The notes under the pieces are model-generated. The model had not been told where the DNA came from, did no database searches, and saw only the letters and a program-made list of their open reading frames with translations. A DNA stretch of 64,000 nucleotides from Cristatella mucedo (Eukaryota > Bryozoa > Phylactolaemata > Cristatellidae): NCBI GenBank assembly GCA_009760855.2, contig WPIO01000016.1, positions 3,875,001-3,939,000 on the forward strand, written 5' to 3'. The number at the start of each line of letters is the position of its first letter. Within the stretch, counting starts at the first letter, position 1. This document shows, piece after piece, positions 1 through 32,759 of the stretch. Both the position numbers and the translations under genes were made by a program.

Positions 1-927
1 CGAAATTCTCCTGCCAGTCTGGATCCTCCAACCACCGGCTTCCAGCTGCACCAGGCCTGCCGCAGGGGGCTGGGGGGGGGGAAGCGCTGCTACTGCTGCT
101 GGATGTTGCTCAGGGGATAACAGGCAGCTGCGAAAGCATCTGCTGTCGGCTCGAGAGACTGGCCGCCTGGAAGACCTGGCACGGCAGACTCTTGTAGCAA
201 TAGCTGCATCAATTACATTGCTACATTACATAGCAGCAATAGCGCCTCTGCCGGTGACTCTGCAAGTGCTCCACCCATTCGGGATTAGCATCTAGCTCTT
301 CGAGCGATGGCGTGGCGTTAGGGAGTGGGCCGCTGTAACTAGCAACTCATCTGCCTCGGCCGCCTCGGCATTTTGCCTAGTAACGAATCGTCTTGTGTGC
401 ATGCTGTCTGCTACGAACAGGCTTGGCATGCCGTGCCAGAGAGAGAAGGTTAATTAGGTGTTTATTGAGCACTCGGCCACCAGTCTATACGGGTGTCAAG
501 CATCGGCCGGAAGCTCTGCAGCACAGTGGCCTTTTCTTGCAGAGTGGGGGGGGGGGGGTCGGCGCGGCTAGAGTAACCTTATGAAGCTGGCTGGCTGAAC
601 TTGTTGTGGCTTTGCCAGCTCGTTCCAAAGGAGGCTGGACAGACGGATCCACCCTGGTACTCCGCCCGGAAGTGCTGCCGTCGGGCGGCTCGACAGCGGC
701 GGGAGGGGGGCCGGGGGCGCCCCACAGCTGAGTTGGCTACGCCCCCTTGGAGCGGCATTTGCTCACATTTCCCGACTAAAATGCATGACACTTGCGTGGT
801 AGCATTGTGCCGCTAGCTGCCGATTAGCTTGTTACCGGCCGCATGCTGCTGCTGCCTCGCCTAGTATGACCGCTGTCGGCCAGCTGCTGCCTTGATGTTG
901 ACCGCACGCTGCCGCTCTCACGTGCAG
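1..927. other. No supported gene; presumably intron or upstream sequence of the first gene
   Basis: I see no exon here that I can defend. There are short runs of G (around 75-84 and 546-557) and only short open frames. Because a plus-strand exon with a good acceptor begins at 928, this stretch is most simply intron of that gene. Confidence 0.4.
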
Positions 928-1162
928 GTACGCGAGAAAGTCAGCTTCAGCGATCTCACCGACACGAATGTGTATCCGTCCGAGGGGTCGCTCATGTCGG
1001 AGATGACGCGTGAGGCTGGCTCGCTGTACTACGACGACGCGGCGTCTTGGAGGGCTGCGCCGTCGGCCGGCTCGGCCGACGACGACTCGGCCGACGACGG
1101 CGAGCTGCAAGCCATGACCAGCACGGCCCTCTCGTCGCGAGTAGCCGCCGCGGCCCGCTCAG
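928..1162 (+). CDS. Unrecognised gene, exon ending in phase 1
   Basis: The acceptor is CGTGCAG just before 928 and the donor is TCAG|GTTCGA after 1162. The 235-nt exon is open throughout and reads VREKVSFSDLTDTNVYPSEG at its start, continuing into an acidic Ser/Asp stretch and an Ala-rich end. It ends after one base of a codon, which fits the two-base start of the exon at 1889. The non-repetitive composition supports coding, but I have no homologue to name. Confidence 0.45.
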
Positions 1163-2136
1163 GTTCGAGCTCAGCTGTGCTGCTTGCGTGGGAGCGAGCA
1201 ACGCGACTCGCAATGGCGGAGGGTCCGCCATCGCTGCGATGGCGACGCATCCACTGCTTGAAGGGCAAGTCGACCCTCTCTACCCAGCGGGCCTAGGTGC
1301 AAGAAGTGGGGGCTCTTCGTCGCCCACCGCGCTCTGTTTCCGGCAGGTGCGCTCGCTCGCCCTTGACCTCCTCGCTCGATACGTATCGCTTTGCCAGTGT
1401 TCAGCATCGCTTTGCCAGCGTCCAGCGGCCCGGTTCGCCTGCAGAGCGTTTGCGCAGCCCATCCCGGAACGGTGATGGCACTCAGTAGCGCTCAGTAGCT
1501 GCTAGCGCAGGGCGTCTAGCGAGGCCTTCGCCAGCCTGTGCGCAGCGGCGCTTCTTGACCCCAAATTCGTTATACGTGAAGCGGTCGGATGTTTGCTGTC
1601 GCTGTTTGAAGAGCCGCATTAGGAACAGCAGCAGCAGCAGCAGCCGTTGTTGGCCAATGCTCCCGCGGCGATGGCGCTCTCTACCGGACGGTGGAGAGCG
1701 CCATCTTTTAGAAAATCTTCCTTTTAGAAAATTAGGTGGTGCCGCCTCTAAAACGACCGTTTCGAAGCTGGCTGCCTGGCGTTGGCGCGCAAGACGCTTC
1801 GTTGCTCCGCGTCTCGGCGCGGCCTTTGTCACTGCTGCGCCGCGCTGCTGCCGGCCTGCACACGTGACGTATGCGCGTGCGCTTGCAGACACGCTGGGCA
1901 GCTATCGGGCGAGCGTGGCTGGCACCTACTCGTTCGGTCAGCACCTGCTAAACGATGAGCATCAGCAGAATGGCGAGTGGCGGCAGCGGCGGCAGTCGGA
2001 CGGCGCCGCCGCTGCCGAGAATGGCGCCCACTATTATCCCGGCGACGTCGTCGTGCAGGGCGGCAGCTTCAGCGCCGGTGCACAGGAGTGCTCTGCCGCG
2101 TTCTCGGCGAGCGAAGCCAATGACCTGCTGTTCTAG
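928..2136 (+). CDS. Unrecognised protein, C-terminal part (two exons visible)
   Basis: Two plus-strand exons (928-1162 and 1889-2136) join in phase and end at a TAG stop. Together they give about 160 residues with no domain that I recognise. The first part is acidic and Ser/Ala-rich (for example SADDDSADDGELQ). The last part has Tyr/Ser/Gly-rich and Gln/Arg-rich patches and ends in SEANDLLF. The composition looks like an intrinsically disordered cytoplasmic C-terminal tail, but that is inference. Upstream exons must lie before 928, probably outside the window. An extra exon between the two cannot be excluded. The gene is convergent with the PKN gene on the other strand. Confidence 0.45.
1889..2136 (+). 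CDS. Unrecognised gene, terminal exon
   Basis: The acceptor is CGCTTGCAG before 1889. The exon begins with two bases completing the previous codon and then reads TLGSYRASVAGTYSFGQHLL, a Gln/Arg-rich stretch, and a Gly/Ser-rich end closing in NDLLF and TAG at 2134-2136. The open frame extends upstream to 1555, but the clean acceptor and matching phase argue for a start at 1889. Confidence 0.45.
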
Positions 2137-4518
2137 ACGTACGAGCTAGACTGATCTAGACTTCGCTGCCATTCGACCGGCAGACTGGCTGGCATGCACA
2201 CAGGCACGGCGAGCTCGGCCGACGGCCTTCGAGCTTCGAGCAGCTGCGGCAGCTCCAGCTCTACTGCCGTGGCGGCGGCGGTAGCACCAGTACGAAGCAG
2301 CTGCTGCTGCTGCTGCTGCTGCTGCGTACTGAAATACGTATGATTGTACTGATCGTACTGACTCTGTCTCGAGCACTCTCGCTCATCGTTGATTGAATTT
2401 AGTTTAATTTGCGGCGAGCAACGCCCAGCAGCTCAGTTCGTGCGCTTTGGAGCTGCTGTTCGGTGAGGTTGGCTCCGTAACACTTTGACATTGACCGCTG
2501 CCCTCCTGCCTGCCGCCGTCGCTGCAATCGGTTGTGCAAGTGCGCGAGCGCCGCCCGACCACCGTTACTGCCGCCAGCTCCGGCTCTGGCCACCTCCTTG
2601 GCGGCTGCTTCCACGGTGCTGCCTCATTGTTGGCTGCTTTGTCGCCACCTCGTCGTCGGTGTCTGTCGTTGTCGTTTGTGCTCACAGTTCGCCGACAATC
2701 TGCATCTCGAGCGCTCGGCGCCTGAGCGGCAGCAATTACCGGAAGGGGCGCCTGGGCGCGCGATCTCGCTCCATCACTTCTCACTCCATCCTTTCTCCGC
2801 TGTGCTGCTGCTGCCGCCTCGGTCGCTCCTAGGAGGAGGAGGAGGTGGGAAAGCAACGGGTGCGGCAGCAACGAATGGTGTGCAGCCTAATCCAGCTGCC
2901 TGCCTACCAGTGGCTGGTGGAGCGTGCTCTCTATCGCAGCTCCGTCTCTCTATCTATCTCCTTTATCCACCTAGGTATCTGTCTATCTATCTACAGGTAC
3001 CTGTCTATTGCAGCTCTCTGGTCTAGCTGGCAGTGGTAGCTGAAGCTACCTAGTGATTTTTTTTTGAGGGGGCTCATTAAACGATAATGTCGAAGACCGA
3101 ATTGTCGGTCCTTCAGGCAGTGCCTCAGTGTAGTCCATCCACGCTGCCTCTCTGTGCTGCTGGCTGGCGAGCCGAGCATGCGCGAACATGCATCAAACCG
3201 CCGACGAACGACACGGCTGTCCTGTGACGATTTTATGACGATGACAGTTTGACGATGATTATGATGACGATTTTAAGGGCAAGCGAAGTTGCCGCTAGAG
3301 ATTAGTGGGCAGCCACTCTTGTTGTAGCTTCCGGCTGCTGGCCGAATTGCAGATTCAGCACAGCTGCTCCATTACCGTGCCTGCTAGCGATGAGTGGCGC
3401 CTCGAAGCGCCACCGCGAAGCCCGCCTCAGGTTCAGAGGTCAGTGACCAGCAGCGACAACGGCTCCTCCTGGGGGGCCACCCATCGTACGGGCCACGTGG
3501 CCTCGTGCTGGCGTTCCCGGGGCTTGCATCGGCTCGTCACGTGGGATCGTGCCCAGGTTACCCTGGGGTGTAGCTTGTTTATTAGCGACCCGCCCAAAGT
3601 TTGCTGCCTGACCGGAAGCTGCGCCTCGTCTTGCTTGGCTCGGTGGGTGGCCGCACTACACGGGGTGGGGGCGGTGGGTGCCATCCGGACGCCATCGGTC
3701 GAGCCGATTTGTCTTGCTGGCGGTCTCGATGCCCTGGAGACAGACAGCCGCAGCTGCTCCACAGCACTGCTGCTGCTGCTGCTTCACTGTTCCACTGCTG
3801 CTGCTTTGCTGAGGTGTCAGCTGAGGCTTGAGGAGCATTTGCATATCGACTGACCACCAGCATTCGGCCGTTCCGATGACTGCAGTTCTTTCTCACGATT
3901 TGCATAGGCCATATTCTAATTGAAAAAAAAATCGAACTTGCTCTCGAAGAGCAAGTTGAGAAATATCAGTAACTCATGCCCATCGGCTGGCTAGCCGGCT
4001 TGCTCCCCCACCACCGGAATGCGACAAACAGGCCGAGCCACCCACCGAGGCCGAAGCACTCCCTTAGCCCAGCAGTAGCCCCTCCCCCAGGCCTGCTACC
4101 AGCAGCCAGCCAGCTATTCTATGCTCTCGTGAAGCAGCAGAGAGCCTTAGTGCACTGGTCCAGAGAAGGGATCGCTGTCACCTCTTTTATTGGCGGGGCT
4201 AGAAGGGCTACTCGAGCGGCTTCTTCATGGGATGCTTTCAGAAAAGGCGATCAGATTTCTCGGGCGTGATATCTACTTTTAGAGGGCATAGACAGAACTA
4301 TTCATTTTAGAAAAGTCTAAGGTGACCTGCACGACTGCAACCTGAAACCTGGACTGTTCGACAGTCCAGGTTTCAGGCTCTAAACATTTCGGTGCCAAAC
4401 TCGCTACGTCGCCAACGTCTCGGCTTCTGCATCTCTAGGCCGATCGCATCCAGCTCTACCTAACATTCACCAACCCCCCCCCCCCCCCGCGATGCAGTGA
4501 TTCTCATTCGACCACTTA
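2137..4518. other. Intergenic, low-complexity, no gene seen
   Basis: This region follows the stop of the first gene. It contains CTG/GCT-rich patches (2300-2330, 3765-3800), a TATC-type patch (2950-2995) and perfect hairpins at 3935-3957 and 4341-4377. The open frames are short, overlap on both strands, and look like by-products of GC-rich triplet runs. Confidence 0.5.
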
Positions 4519-4690
4519 TCATTTCCTTGCAGCCTGCATTGACGACATTTGCGTTTGGATTGCCACTAACTTCCTGAAGTTTAACGATGATAAGACCAAC
4601 CTAATAGTTATGGGAAAAGCTAGTGCTATCCGGAAGTTGGAAGAGTTGACCCTCAACGTATGTTCAGTTAGCCTCACTGTCGTTATGCAC
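4519..4690 (+). mobile_element. L2/CR1-like retrotransposon fragment (RT region)
   Basis: The plus strand reads AACIDDICVWIATNFLKFND followed by DKTNLIVMGKASAIRKLEEL. This matches the region after the catalytic motif in the minus-strand element beside it (AACIDDISTRTAANFRRLND). It is a 5'- and 3'-truncated piece in the opposite orientation to its neighbour. Confidence 0.7.
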
Positions 4691-4708
4691 CTTCATAAAA
4701 TTGTCATT

Positions 4709-6672
4709 TGATAATAATAATAATAATGCACTTGATAAAGCGCCCTCAGAGAACTCAGTCTCTCTCTTGGCGCTTTACATTTGGTGCAAAGGGAAATGCA
4801 ATTGAATGGTGAGTAATATCATGCTTGATAAACAACACGAATAACATGGTTAGGGGTGACATGCACACGGTCAGCATGCAAATGTGGTTAGTGGCAGCAT
4901 GCACAGTGTCAGCACGCATAAGCACATCAAGGACGAATCACAGGGACCCACTAAATGCTGTCCTGAATAGTGTGTTTTCAAGTTCTTTTTAAATGTGGTC
5001 AAGTCAGGGAATGTTGTGACGCAAGTCAGAACGAGAGTTCCAGGCTTTGGGAGCATACGAACTAATTGCACGACCTGCAAAGGATTTGAGGTTTGTACGA
5101 GGTATTGGTGAACTGTTGGATTCCGAAAAGCAGGTGGTACGATGCTTGGCCTGATGGTGGGGTAGATCTGAGAGATAGGCAGGAGCCAAAGAATGAAGTG
5201 ACCTAAAAGTGAGCGACAAAACCTTGAAGTCAATCCGTTGCTTGACTGGTAGCCAGTGCAGGTCGGCGAGAAGTAGTGTGATGTGGCAACTGCGATGCTC
5301 ACGACAAACAAGCTTAGCTGCAGAGTTTTGCACCAGCTGTAATTGACTGATTGGACATGCCCGTAGACCAGCAAGCAGTGAGTTACAGAAGTCAAGACGG
5401 GATGTCACAAATGCAAGGATCAATTTAGATGTGGTATCCCTGTCTAAACAAGCCCAAATTTGAGCAATGTTATGTAGCTGAAAGTAGGCAGACTTGACTG
5501 TGGAGCTGATGTGGTCGTCTAATGAAAGGTCACCTTGGAACATGACACCTAGATTTCGTGCAGATTCAACAGGGAATATGCTGGCAGAGCCGATTGTGAG
5601 CGTTAGCGTTTCCAATTTCTGAATCACACTTGGTTTGTCCGGAACTAGTAAGTTAGTTTTATCATTTAGTCTACGAAAATTTGCTGCAGTCCTTGTGCTG
5701 ATGTCATCAATACATGCAGCAAGGGAGTTGAGAGAATTCGACATGCTCGAAGGCTGGAAGGGATAAAAGCAAAGGTACAACTGAGTACCATTCGCATAGA
5801 AGTGGAAGCCTAGATTGTGCTTGGCGATCACGTCGGCAAGAGGAAGTATAAACCGTGAAAAGCAATGGACCAAGCACGGAGCCCTAAGGTACCCCATATT
5901 TCAAAGGCTCCTCGGACGATCTTTGTCCATTCACGTCAATACTCTGGAGTCTCCCACTGAGATAGGACCGGAAACATTGCAGAGCAGTGCCAGTGATGCC
6001 CAGGCGAGATGAGAGGCGCTCTAGAAGAACTTTGTGATCGATAGTATCAAAAGCTGCCGAAAGATCGAGCAAAACAAGAAGAGACACTCTACCCATGTCT
6101 GCATTCCTAAGGAGGTCGTTATATACCCTAAGCAATGCTAACTCTGTGGAATTATTAGCTCTAAAGAAAGACTGGAACTTACTATCAAGGTTGGAAGTTT
6201 CGATATATGAGTTCAGCTGGTCCGCCACGACCGTTCCAGTGTCTTTGATAGGAATGGTAGAAGGGAGACTGGGCGGTACTTGCTCAAGTTCTCTTGGTCT
6301 AGTGTCGCTTTCTTGAGAAGCGGCCTGACTACAGCTGTTTTGAAAGGTGCTGGGACATGATCTGAGGCTAATGACATATTAATGATGTTAGTTATGAATG
6401 GCAGCAGCAGATCAGTGCAACGTAGGAGCAGGACAGTGGGAATAGGGTCCAGAGGACTTGTTGTCTTCTTTGATTGAGATATGAACTTCAGGACTAGATC
6501 ACTAGTGACCTGCTTCAATCTAGACATTGAGGTGCATCCAGGAATCGGGGAACAACATTCTAGGGGGATGTTGTCATCGCAGGGATGGACTCCCCTGATC
6601 TTGTCTATCTTTTGCACAAAGAATTTGATGAGCACATTCCCTCCTCTTCAAAGTTGGCCAACATTAATTTAG
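4709..6672 (-). mobile_element. L2/CR1-like non-LTR retrotransposon, longest RT-bearing copy (dead)
   Basis: Minus-strand open frames at 6213-6635, 5884-6228 and 5004-5897 give consecutive pieces of a reverse transcriptase. The first holds the thumb-to-palm lead-in (DLVLKFISQSKKTTSPLDPI). The second has the palm motif LLDLSAAFDTIDH, and the third the LQLVQNSAAKLVCRE and HWLPVKQRIDF region typical of the L2/CR1 C-terminus. The usual Asp-Asp catalytic box reads YANGTQLY here, so both aspartates after Ala are lost and the enzyme should be inactive. The 3' end lies at 4709-4760: a GGCGCTTT...AAAGCGCC hairpin followed, on the element strand, by an ATT-repeat tail. The 5' end is truncated. It is the best copy in the window for judging the family. 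Confidence 0.85.
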
Positions 6673-7493
6673 GCAACATGGCCAAAATCATGGCCCACTT
6701 GGACAAAAGTACGACAGCCAACATAGTTCAAGCATTTGTGACATTGCGTTAGATACCTGCAGTTTCCTTTAATTAAAATTCCTGGCCTGTGTCCTTAATC
6801 ATCTGCAGCTAGTATATAACTCAGCATTTCCTCTGGTCTGTCGCCAACGGCATAGCTGTCACATCACACCATTTGTGTCTTAACTTCACTGGAGATCCTC
6901 AGTCTTGCTTTGCTGTCGAACGAGCCTACCTGTCATCCTTGATGTTCCAGTCACGTGCTCTCGAACCACCTGCTACTTAGCACGTAGTCAAGTCATCTTA
7001 GCAAGTGACCATCTTGCAATCATCTTGCCGTGCTAATTTGAAATAACTTGGGTCATCGAGCTCGTATGCAACGACAGTCTGGGACTCACTTCCGGCCACG
7101 GTCTCTACCTGCGATGACCACGAATAACTAAAGTCTCAGCTAAACTTGCGTAGCCTCCATCTCGTTCAGCTTCCTCTTCGATGCAGAGAACCATTCTATC
7201 CTTTTGTTCCGGTTTTACACGTTGCTCTCGATTCGGTGAAGCATTCGGTGAAGCAATGCATTCGGTGAAGCAAACATGGAATGTTTGCTGGCAGCATGCT
7301 TTGCTGGCACAACTAAGCAGGTCACTAGCTTGCATGCATGAACGATTGAGCACGTAATTAATCCTTGGTTATTGATTCTCGTGCAGTGTGCTGCAGCAAA
7401 GTGCCTAGATAGAGATTTCGTTCTCTTAGGGCCCTATGCGAGCGACCTATCAAAACTACTTGCCGCCCGGTAAAGCATCAATCGACCTGGTTT
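6673..7493. other. Intergenic, nothing recognisable
   Basis: I see no exon or clear repeat. A short direct repeat of about 15 bp containing ATTCGGTGAAGCA occurs three times at 7231-7272. Confidence 0.4.
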
Positions 7494-7612
7494 TAATAAT
7501 AATAATAATAATAATGCACTTGATAAAGCGCCCTCAGAGAACCCAATCTCTCTCTAGGCGCTTTATATTTGCTGCAAAGGGAAATGCATTTGAAAGGTGA
7601 GTAATATCGTGT
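7494..7612 (-). mobile_element. L2-like 3' end, truncated
   Basis: AATAATAATAATGCACTTG followed by the GCGCC/GGCGC hairpin is the minus-strand form of the L2 tail. The copy is only about 120 bp and abuts a plus-strand copy at 7612. Confidence 0.8.
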
Positions 7613-8005
7613 TTTCTGAACAAATCGTTTAGCTAAGCCTCGTACGAACCTCAAATCCTTTGTAGACCGTGCCTTTAGTTCGTATGCTCCCAAAGCCCGG
7701 AACTCACTTCCGACTGGCGTTACGACATCCCCTAACTTGGCCACACTTAAAAAGAAGCTAAAACGCATATATTTATCACAGCATTTAGTGGGTCCACGTG
7801 ATTCGTCCTTTGTGTGCCTATGCGTATTTACACTGTGCACACTGCCACCTAACCATATTTGCATGTTGACCCCGTGTATGTTACCTCTAACAAGCTTGTT
7901 GACATGCATGCTACCACTAACCGTTCGGTTATGCTTCCTTTACAGCATATGTAAACTGCGTAGAAAGAGATAGAGTTCTCTGAAGACACTATAGAAATGT
8001 ATCAT
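7612..8005 (+). mobile_element. L2-like C-terminus plus 3' UTR, truncated
   Basis: The plus strand reads the end of the RT ORF (region around SYAPKAWNSLP, here degraded), then the 3' UTR and a degenerate hairpin tail ending in ATTCTTATTAGT. It lies head to head with the minus-strand tail at 7494-7612, so two separate insertions meet here. Confidence 0.75.
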
Positions 8006-9039
8006 TCTTATTAGTACCAATTACTTGTAAAATTATTTCTTGTTTGACAGCTCTACATACGTTCGGCCTTAGGTGCAGCTTGAGGCTGTGCACCAATGTG
8101 GCCACTACGCTAGTTCTTGAGCGGCTGATTAGCCCCCTCCCCCACCCCAGTCTCTCGGGGCGGCGTTGCACGACGTCGGGCAAGGTCACGAATTTCTTTT
8201 CGGACAGTTCCAAAGAGGCTTCTAAAGGGGCTGAGCCCGGTTTTGAGCCCGATAATTCAACCGGATATCCGACATTTTTTAACCGTGGGCCCGAAGTCAG
8301 GGCTTGCTCTTGGATGTTTATTTTTGAGCTGCCACCTGCAACTTTATCGAGGAGCCGAGGAGGCACACAAGAGGGGAAATAGGAAGGAGGATATAAATAT
8401 GATAAATACCACTCTTATCATACTCAGAGAAAAAAATCACCGCGAATGCTTTGAGCACTGCCAATAAAACACGCACAAGTTGTTTTCTCATCAGTATCCT
8501 TGTCAGTACCCTATCAGTACCCAACGGCTTGCTAAGCTTCAGAACAGGAAATGCATTGTATAACTGGCACTCTTTGGGTTATTTCCGGTCAACCCCACTC
8601 CAGGTCAGCAGCCTTCTTTCGAGCCTAAGGGTGTATCTGTAGTACCTCCCAAGCTTGGCAAGTCGGCTGCATAGGATGGAATAGGCACGGGGGGGGGGGG
8701 AGGGGCAGACGTTACGGAGGTCACGTGGGGGACATGTTACATAGGAGGTATAGTGGCATAGCACCATAGCTCGGCACTCTATTCCGGATATGCGAACCGT
8801 AGCATCGGCAGTACAACGCGAGCCAGCTGGTCCGGAGTTAAATATATGGGGTACCGGATGCTCTTCTTCGCTGGTGGACTGATGGAAATCACTTTGCTGT
8901 TGTAACAGCGAATGCTGCTCTAGAAATTAGTAGTGCACTCCAGTATCTGGGTGAGTACAGGCAACCATACTCACCCAGAGCTGATGCTTGCAGTGTCATT
9001 CCGGTAGAAGGGACCTAACCGAGAGTGAGAAGACGGCAC

Positions 9040-9040
<1 letters not shown>
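8006..9040. other. Intergenic, no gene seen
   Basis: No exon is supported. A perfect 11-bp inverted repeat (8947-8957 with 8968-8978) and a G run near 8691-8701 are the only structures. Confidence 0.4.
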
Positions 9041-9117
<77 letters not shown>

Positions 9118-9145
9118 ACACACATTGCAGCCATTAAGAATGAGA

Positions 9146-9228
<83 letters not shown>

Positions 9229-9231
9229 GAG
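9041..9231. repeat. (CA)n followed by (GA)n microsatellites
   Basis: A CA tract at 9041-9124 is followed by a GA tract at about 9149-9231. The long Arg-Glu and Leu-Ser open frames across them are artefacts of the dinucleotide. Confidence 0.95.
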
Positions 9232-10459
9232 CCTCGTTACTAGTGCAACGGCAGCAACGACTGCATGCAGGCAGCCTTCCCAACAAATCGGCCAGCACAG
9301 CAGGCGATTGTCTGTGGCTGTGCCGCCCACCTCACTAAGTCGTAGCACGGCATAACAGATCGCCTACTGTGCCGCAGCAGAGTCAGGCTCAAGACGTTTA
9401 TCACGTGACCCGTGCCCAAAAAGCGCTGAGAGGCTGAGCAGCGGCCATGGTCACACCGTGCGTGGCAGTCGCCTGGTGAGACTAGCATTGCAGCACCACG
9501 TCCGACAAGTCAAATATCTGCAATTCTGCAACAAGCACGGCATCCAATCCGGTGCAGGTACAAATGAAACCGTTTATTAATAAAGTGAGAAGTGTCGACG
9601 TTTATACTAACTGTGCACCGAATATATTACCGACGAAAGCACAAGCAGCCTCCAAAAAAGCCTCTCCAAATTGCATAGCCTTTAACAGAGCAGTGCCATG
9701 TAAATATATAAAGTATGCGATGCATAGCTCAAAAAGACCTTTCCTCCTACCCTCTCCGATGAGCACCCGGCAGGAGGCGAATTCCATAGAGCCTCTATTA
9801 TGCTTCACATCGTATGCAGTGCAGCGACTCTGGATAACACTTGGCTTTCCGACAGAGGCTGCATGACTAATCGCTTGCACCACACTTCCCGCCGGCCATA
9901 GCTTGAAAGACCACGTGCACACACGAGGCTGCTGCCCGACGGCAAAGCGCGCATCCGAGATTGGCACGATCCGCTGGACAATCCTTGCTGACGATCAGCG
10001 AGGCTGCTTCTCTAGAGGCACAGAGCAGGGGGAGACAATCCCGATCCACTCGCTCCGCCTCTCTAATCAGAGCATACATAGTGTGCAGGCAGCCCCGAGT
10101 GCCCACAGCTCGGCACTGCTACGAAGGGGAGGGGCTGGGGGGTGAGTTAACGACCTAGGCCAGTCCCTTTGAACAAGTGGACTGACAGTGACATGGTAGC
10201 TGGAGGACAGTGAGGCAGAGAGAGATTACTGACAACGAGAGCTAGCGGGTTGGCCTGCAAGCGCAGCGACTGACGCGCCAGTGCTTCCGCAACTGTGCCC
10301 AGTCAAACGATCGGGAGCGTGCTCACTGACGATGCAGCAGCCCGAGGGGAGCAAGGCCACCGGGCTCCAGGAGCCGAAACTCCTAGGTGCAACAGAAACT
10401 GGGAGATGCTGATGGGTAGAGAGAAGGGTCAAGAGAAATGTAGGGAGCAAGGGTGAGGA
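9232..10459. other. PKN 3' flank, no gene seen
   Basis: This is downstream of the PKN stop on the minus strand. TTTATT at about 9573 reads AATAAA on the minus strand and could be a distant poly(A) signal, about 1.4 kb beyond the stop. That is a weak inference. Confidence 0.3.
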
Positions 10460-10810
<351 letters not shown>

Positions 10811-10945
10811 AATAGACTTTGGAGGGAATGAGCGACCGTCGAAGGATTTGGAGTGTATACGCATTTGCAAGCAAGTGCGAGCAAGAGCGAGGGGAGGCTC
10901 TCTGCCCCCAGCTTCAGAGTCAATGCTGCCAAAAGTCAAGGCAAG

Positions 10946-30794
<19,849 letters not shown>

Positions 30795-31094
30795 CTGTTC
30801 ACGACGACGACGAGAACGATAGGTAGGGCTGGCGGCAGCAGCATTGTCGGTTGCGCTACGCTCCGCACAGCGCACGGCTAACGATAGCATAAGTGCAGGG
30901 GGATAGGGGCATGTGCACAACGCAACAATGAGTGGATGTCGCTCGGGCACTTCTGAATCGTGGGCCTCTCGAACGCCGCACTTTCCGTTATGCACACGCA
31001 GTGACGACATCAACGAGCTGCTGGCGACATAAAGCTGGCGATATAAAGCTGGCGAGCGGCGCGGTTGGCCGGTCCAAGCAGCAGTGCAGACAAA

Positions 31095-32340
31095 CACTAA
31101 CAAATGAGATATAAAACCACCTTTGAAAAGCACCCTAAGAGAGAATTGCACCTCTTTCTAGGAACTTTATACATATGCTGAAAAGGAAGCATGTCAATTG
31201 ATGACTTGTAAAGAGTGGGATGTCAGCAAAAATTGCACACTGTTAGCACGAAAAAGCGCATTAATGATAATAATAGTAATAATAATATATAATTAGGAAA
31301 AATTTCAGGTAGGTAGGCGGTGGCAAGAAAATGAAGGCACACCAAAAGGAGTGGCACAACCTTGAAGTAATTCTGCCTGTCGGGGGACCAAGCAACAGTC
31401 TGTGAGAAGGGGCGCAATGAATGTGGCAACTGCAACGTCCACGACAGCCAAGCCTGGCTGCATGCACAGTTTTGCAACCACGGTAAGGAATCTTATTTCA
31501 CCGAGAGAAAGATCTGCAAGCAGTGAGTCACAGAAGTCTAAATGGGAAGTCGCAAATACGTGGACTACACTGGCTTCGGAATCGTTGTCTAAGGAGTTCC
31601 AAATTTTTGCAATCGAATGCAGTTGCTACAGGAGATACGCTGGCAGAGCCCATGTCGAGAGCGAGCTTTCCAGTTTCTGAGTGACACTATGTTTTCCCAT
31701 CCTTATCAAGTTTGTTTTATCCTTATAAGAAAAAGTTTGCAGTCACACAAGTGCCAAGGTGAGCAGTAGATGGCGATGTAAAAAAGTTGACCGAGTTAAG
31801 AGGTGCTGGAAGCCAGCGAGGACCTATGGCAACAATTACAGCTAGGTGGCATGAGCACAAAAATAAAAGCCTAAATTGTACGTGCTGATTACATGGGCAA
31901 GAGGAGAGGATCAATAGCAAAAAGATCTCTTGGGTACTGCCCTACTTTAGAGGCTCACCGGATGACTGTAGATATCTGGGGTCAGAAATCCCCTATTGTA
32001 AGAGGATGAAACAATTGCAGTGCATTGTCAGTGAGAGGATGGGCACTCCCGAAAGACTTCGTAATCAGTGGTGTCGAAAGCTGCCGAGAGATCCAGCAGA
32101 ACCGGCACAGAGATTCTATACTTAGGTCTGCATTAAATACATGGTCACTATTAACTCGCCGACGTGCTGACTACTTGGCGCAGTTCGCTCCGAAATCCGA
32201 CTTGAACTCGCTTGCCAGGTTTTATGCTTTGATACAAGAATTTAGCAGGACTGCCACGACTCGCTCCAGTGTGCGACAGAAACGGCAGGTGGGAGACTAG
32301 GTAGAAGTTGCTTTAAGTTCTCCCGGTCTAGAGAAGGCGC
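31095..32340 (-). mobile_element. L2-like element, old and degraded
   Basis: Plus-strand text follows the same order as the 4709-6672 element (tail, C-terminus, catalytic region with AGATCCAGCAGAACCGGCAC near 32090), but frames are broken throughout. Confidence 0.65.
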
Positions 32341-32759
32341 CTTAATTCAGGGACAAAACCAGAGGCTATAAGGACATATGTATCATAACTACAAATGATG
32401 CAGCAAAACTTCAAAGTGAAGAGCATAACTGCATCGGTTTCAGGCTTTGAGCTTGGCCCCACGGAACAAAGCCGACACGATAAACAGGAGCTCACAGAAG
32501 TTTCAGTCGACACTTCACATGATGCTCAGTGACTGGATGCTCGGAATTCACATTTCCCCTGAAACGATCGCAGCAACCAGTGACCAGAAAAGAGTGCCGC
32601 CCGCAGACACACCTCCGACACACTTTCTCTATATCGGGGCTGCCGTTTTGAGTAATAACTATAAAGTAAAATAAACGTTAGCCGATCAAACCGCGTCATC
32701 TATAGAGCGGCAGAAGAAGAGCTTTAGCGGCTATCAACACGGCTTGGAGCTGGCAACAA

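Noticed and set aside
7494-8005. Twin-priming inversion of one L2 insertion
   Set aside because: Both halves keep their own 3' end facing outward, so two separate insertions are a better explanation.
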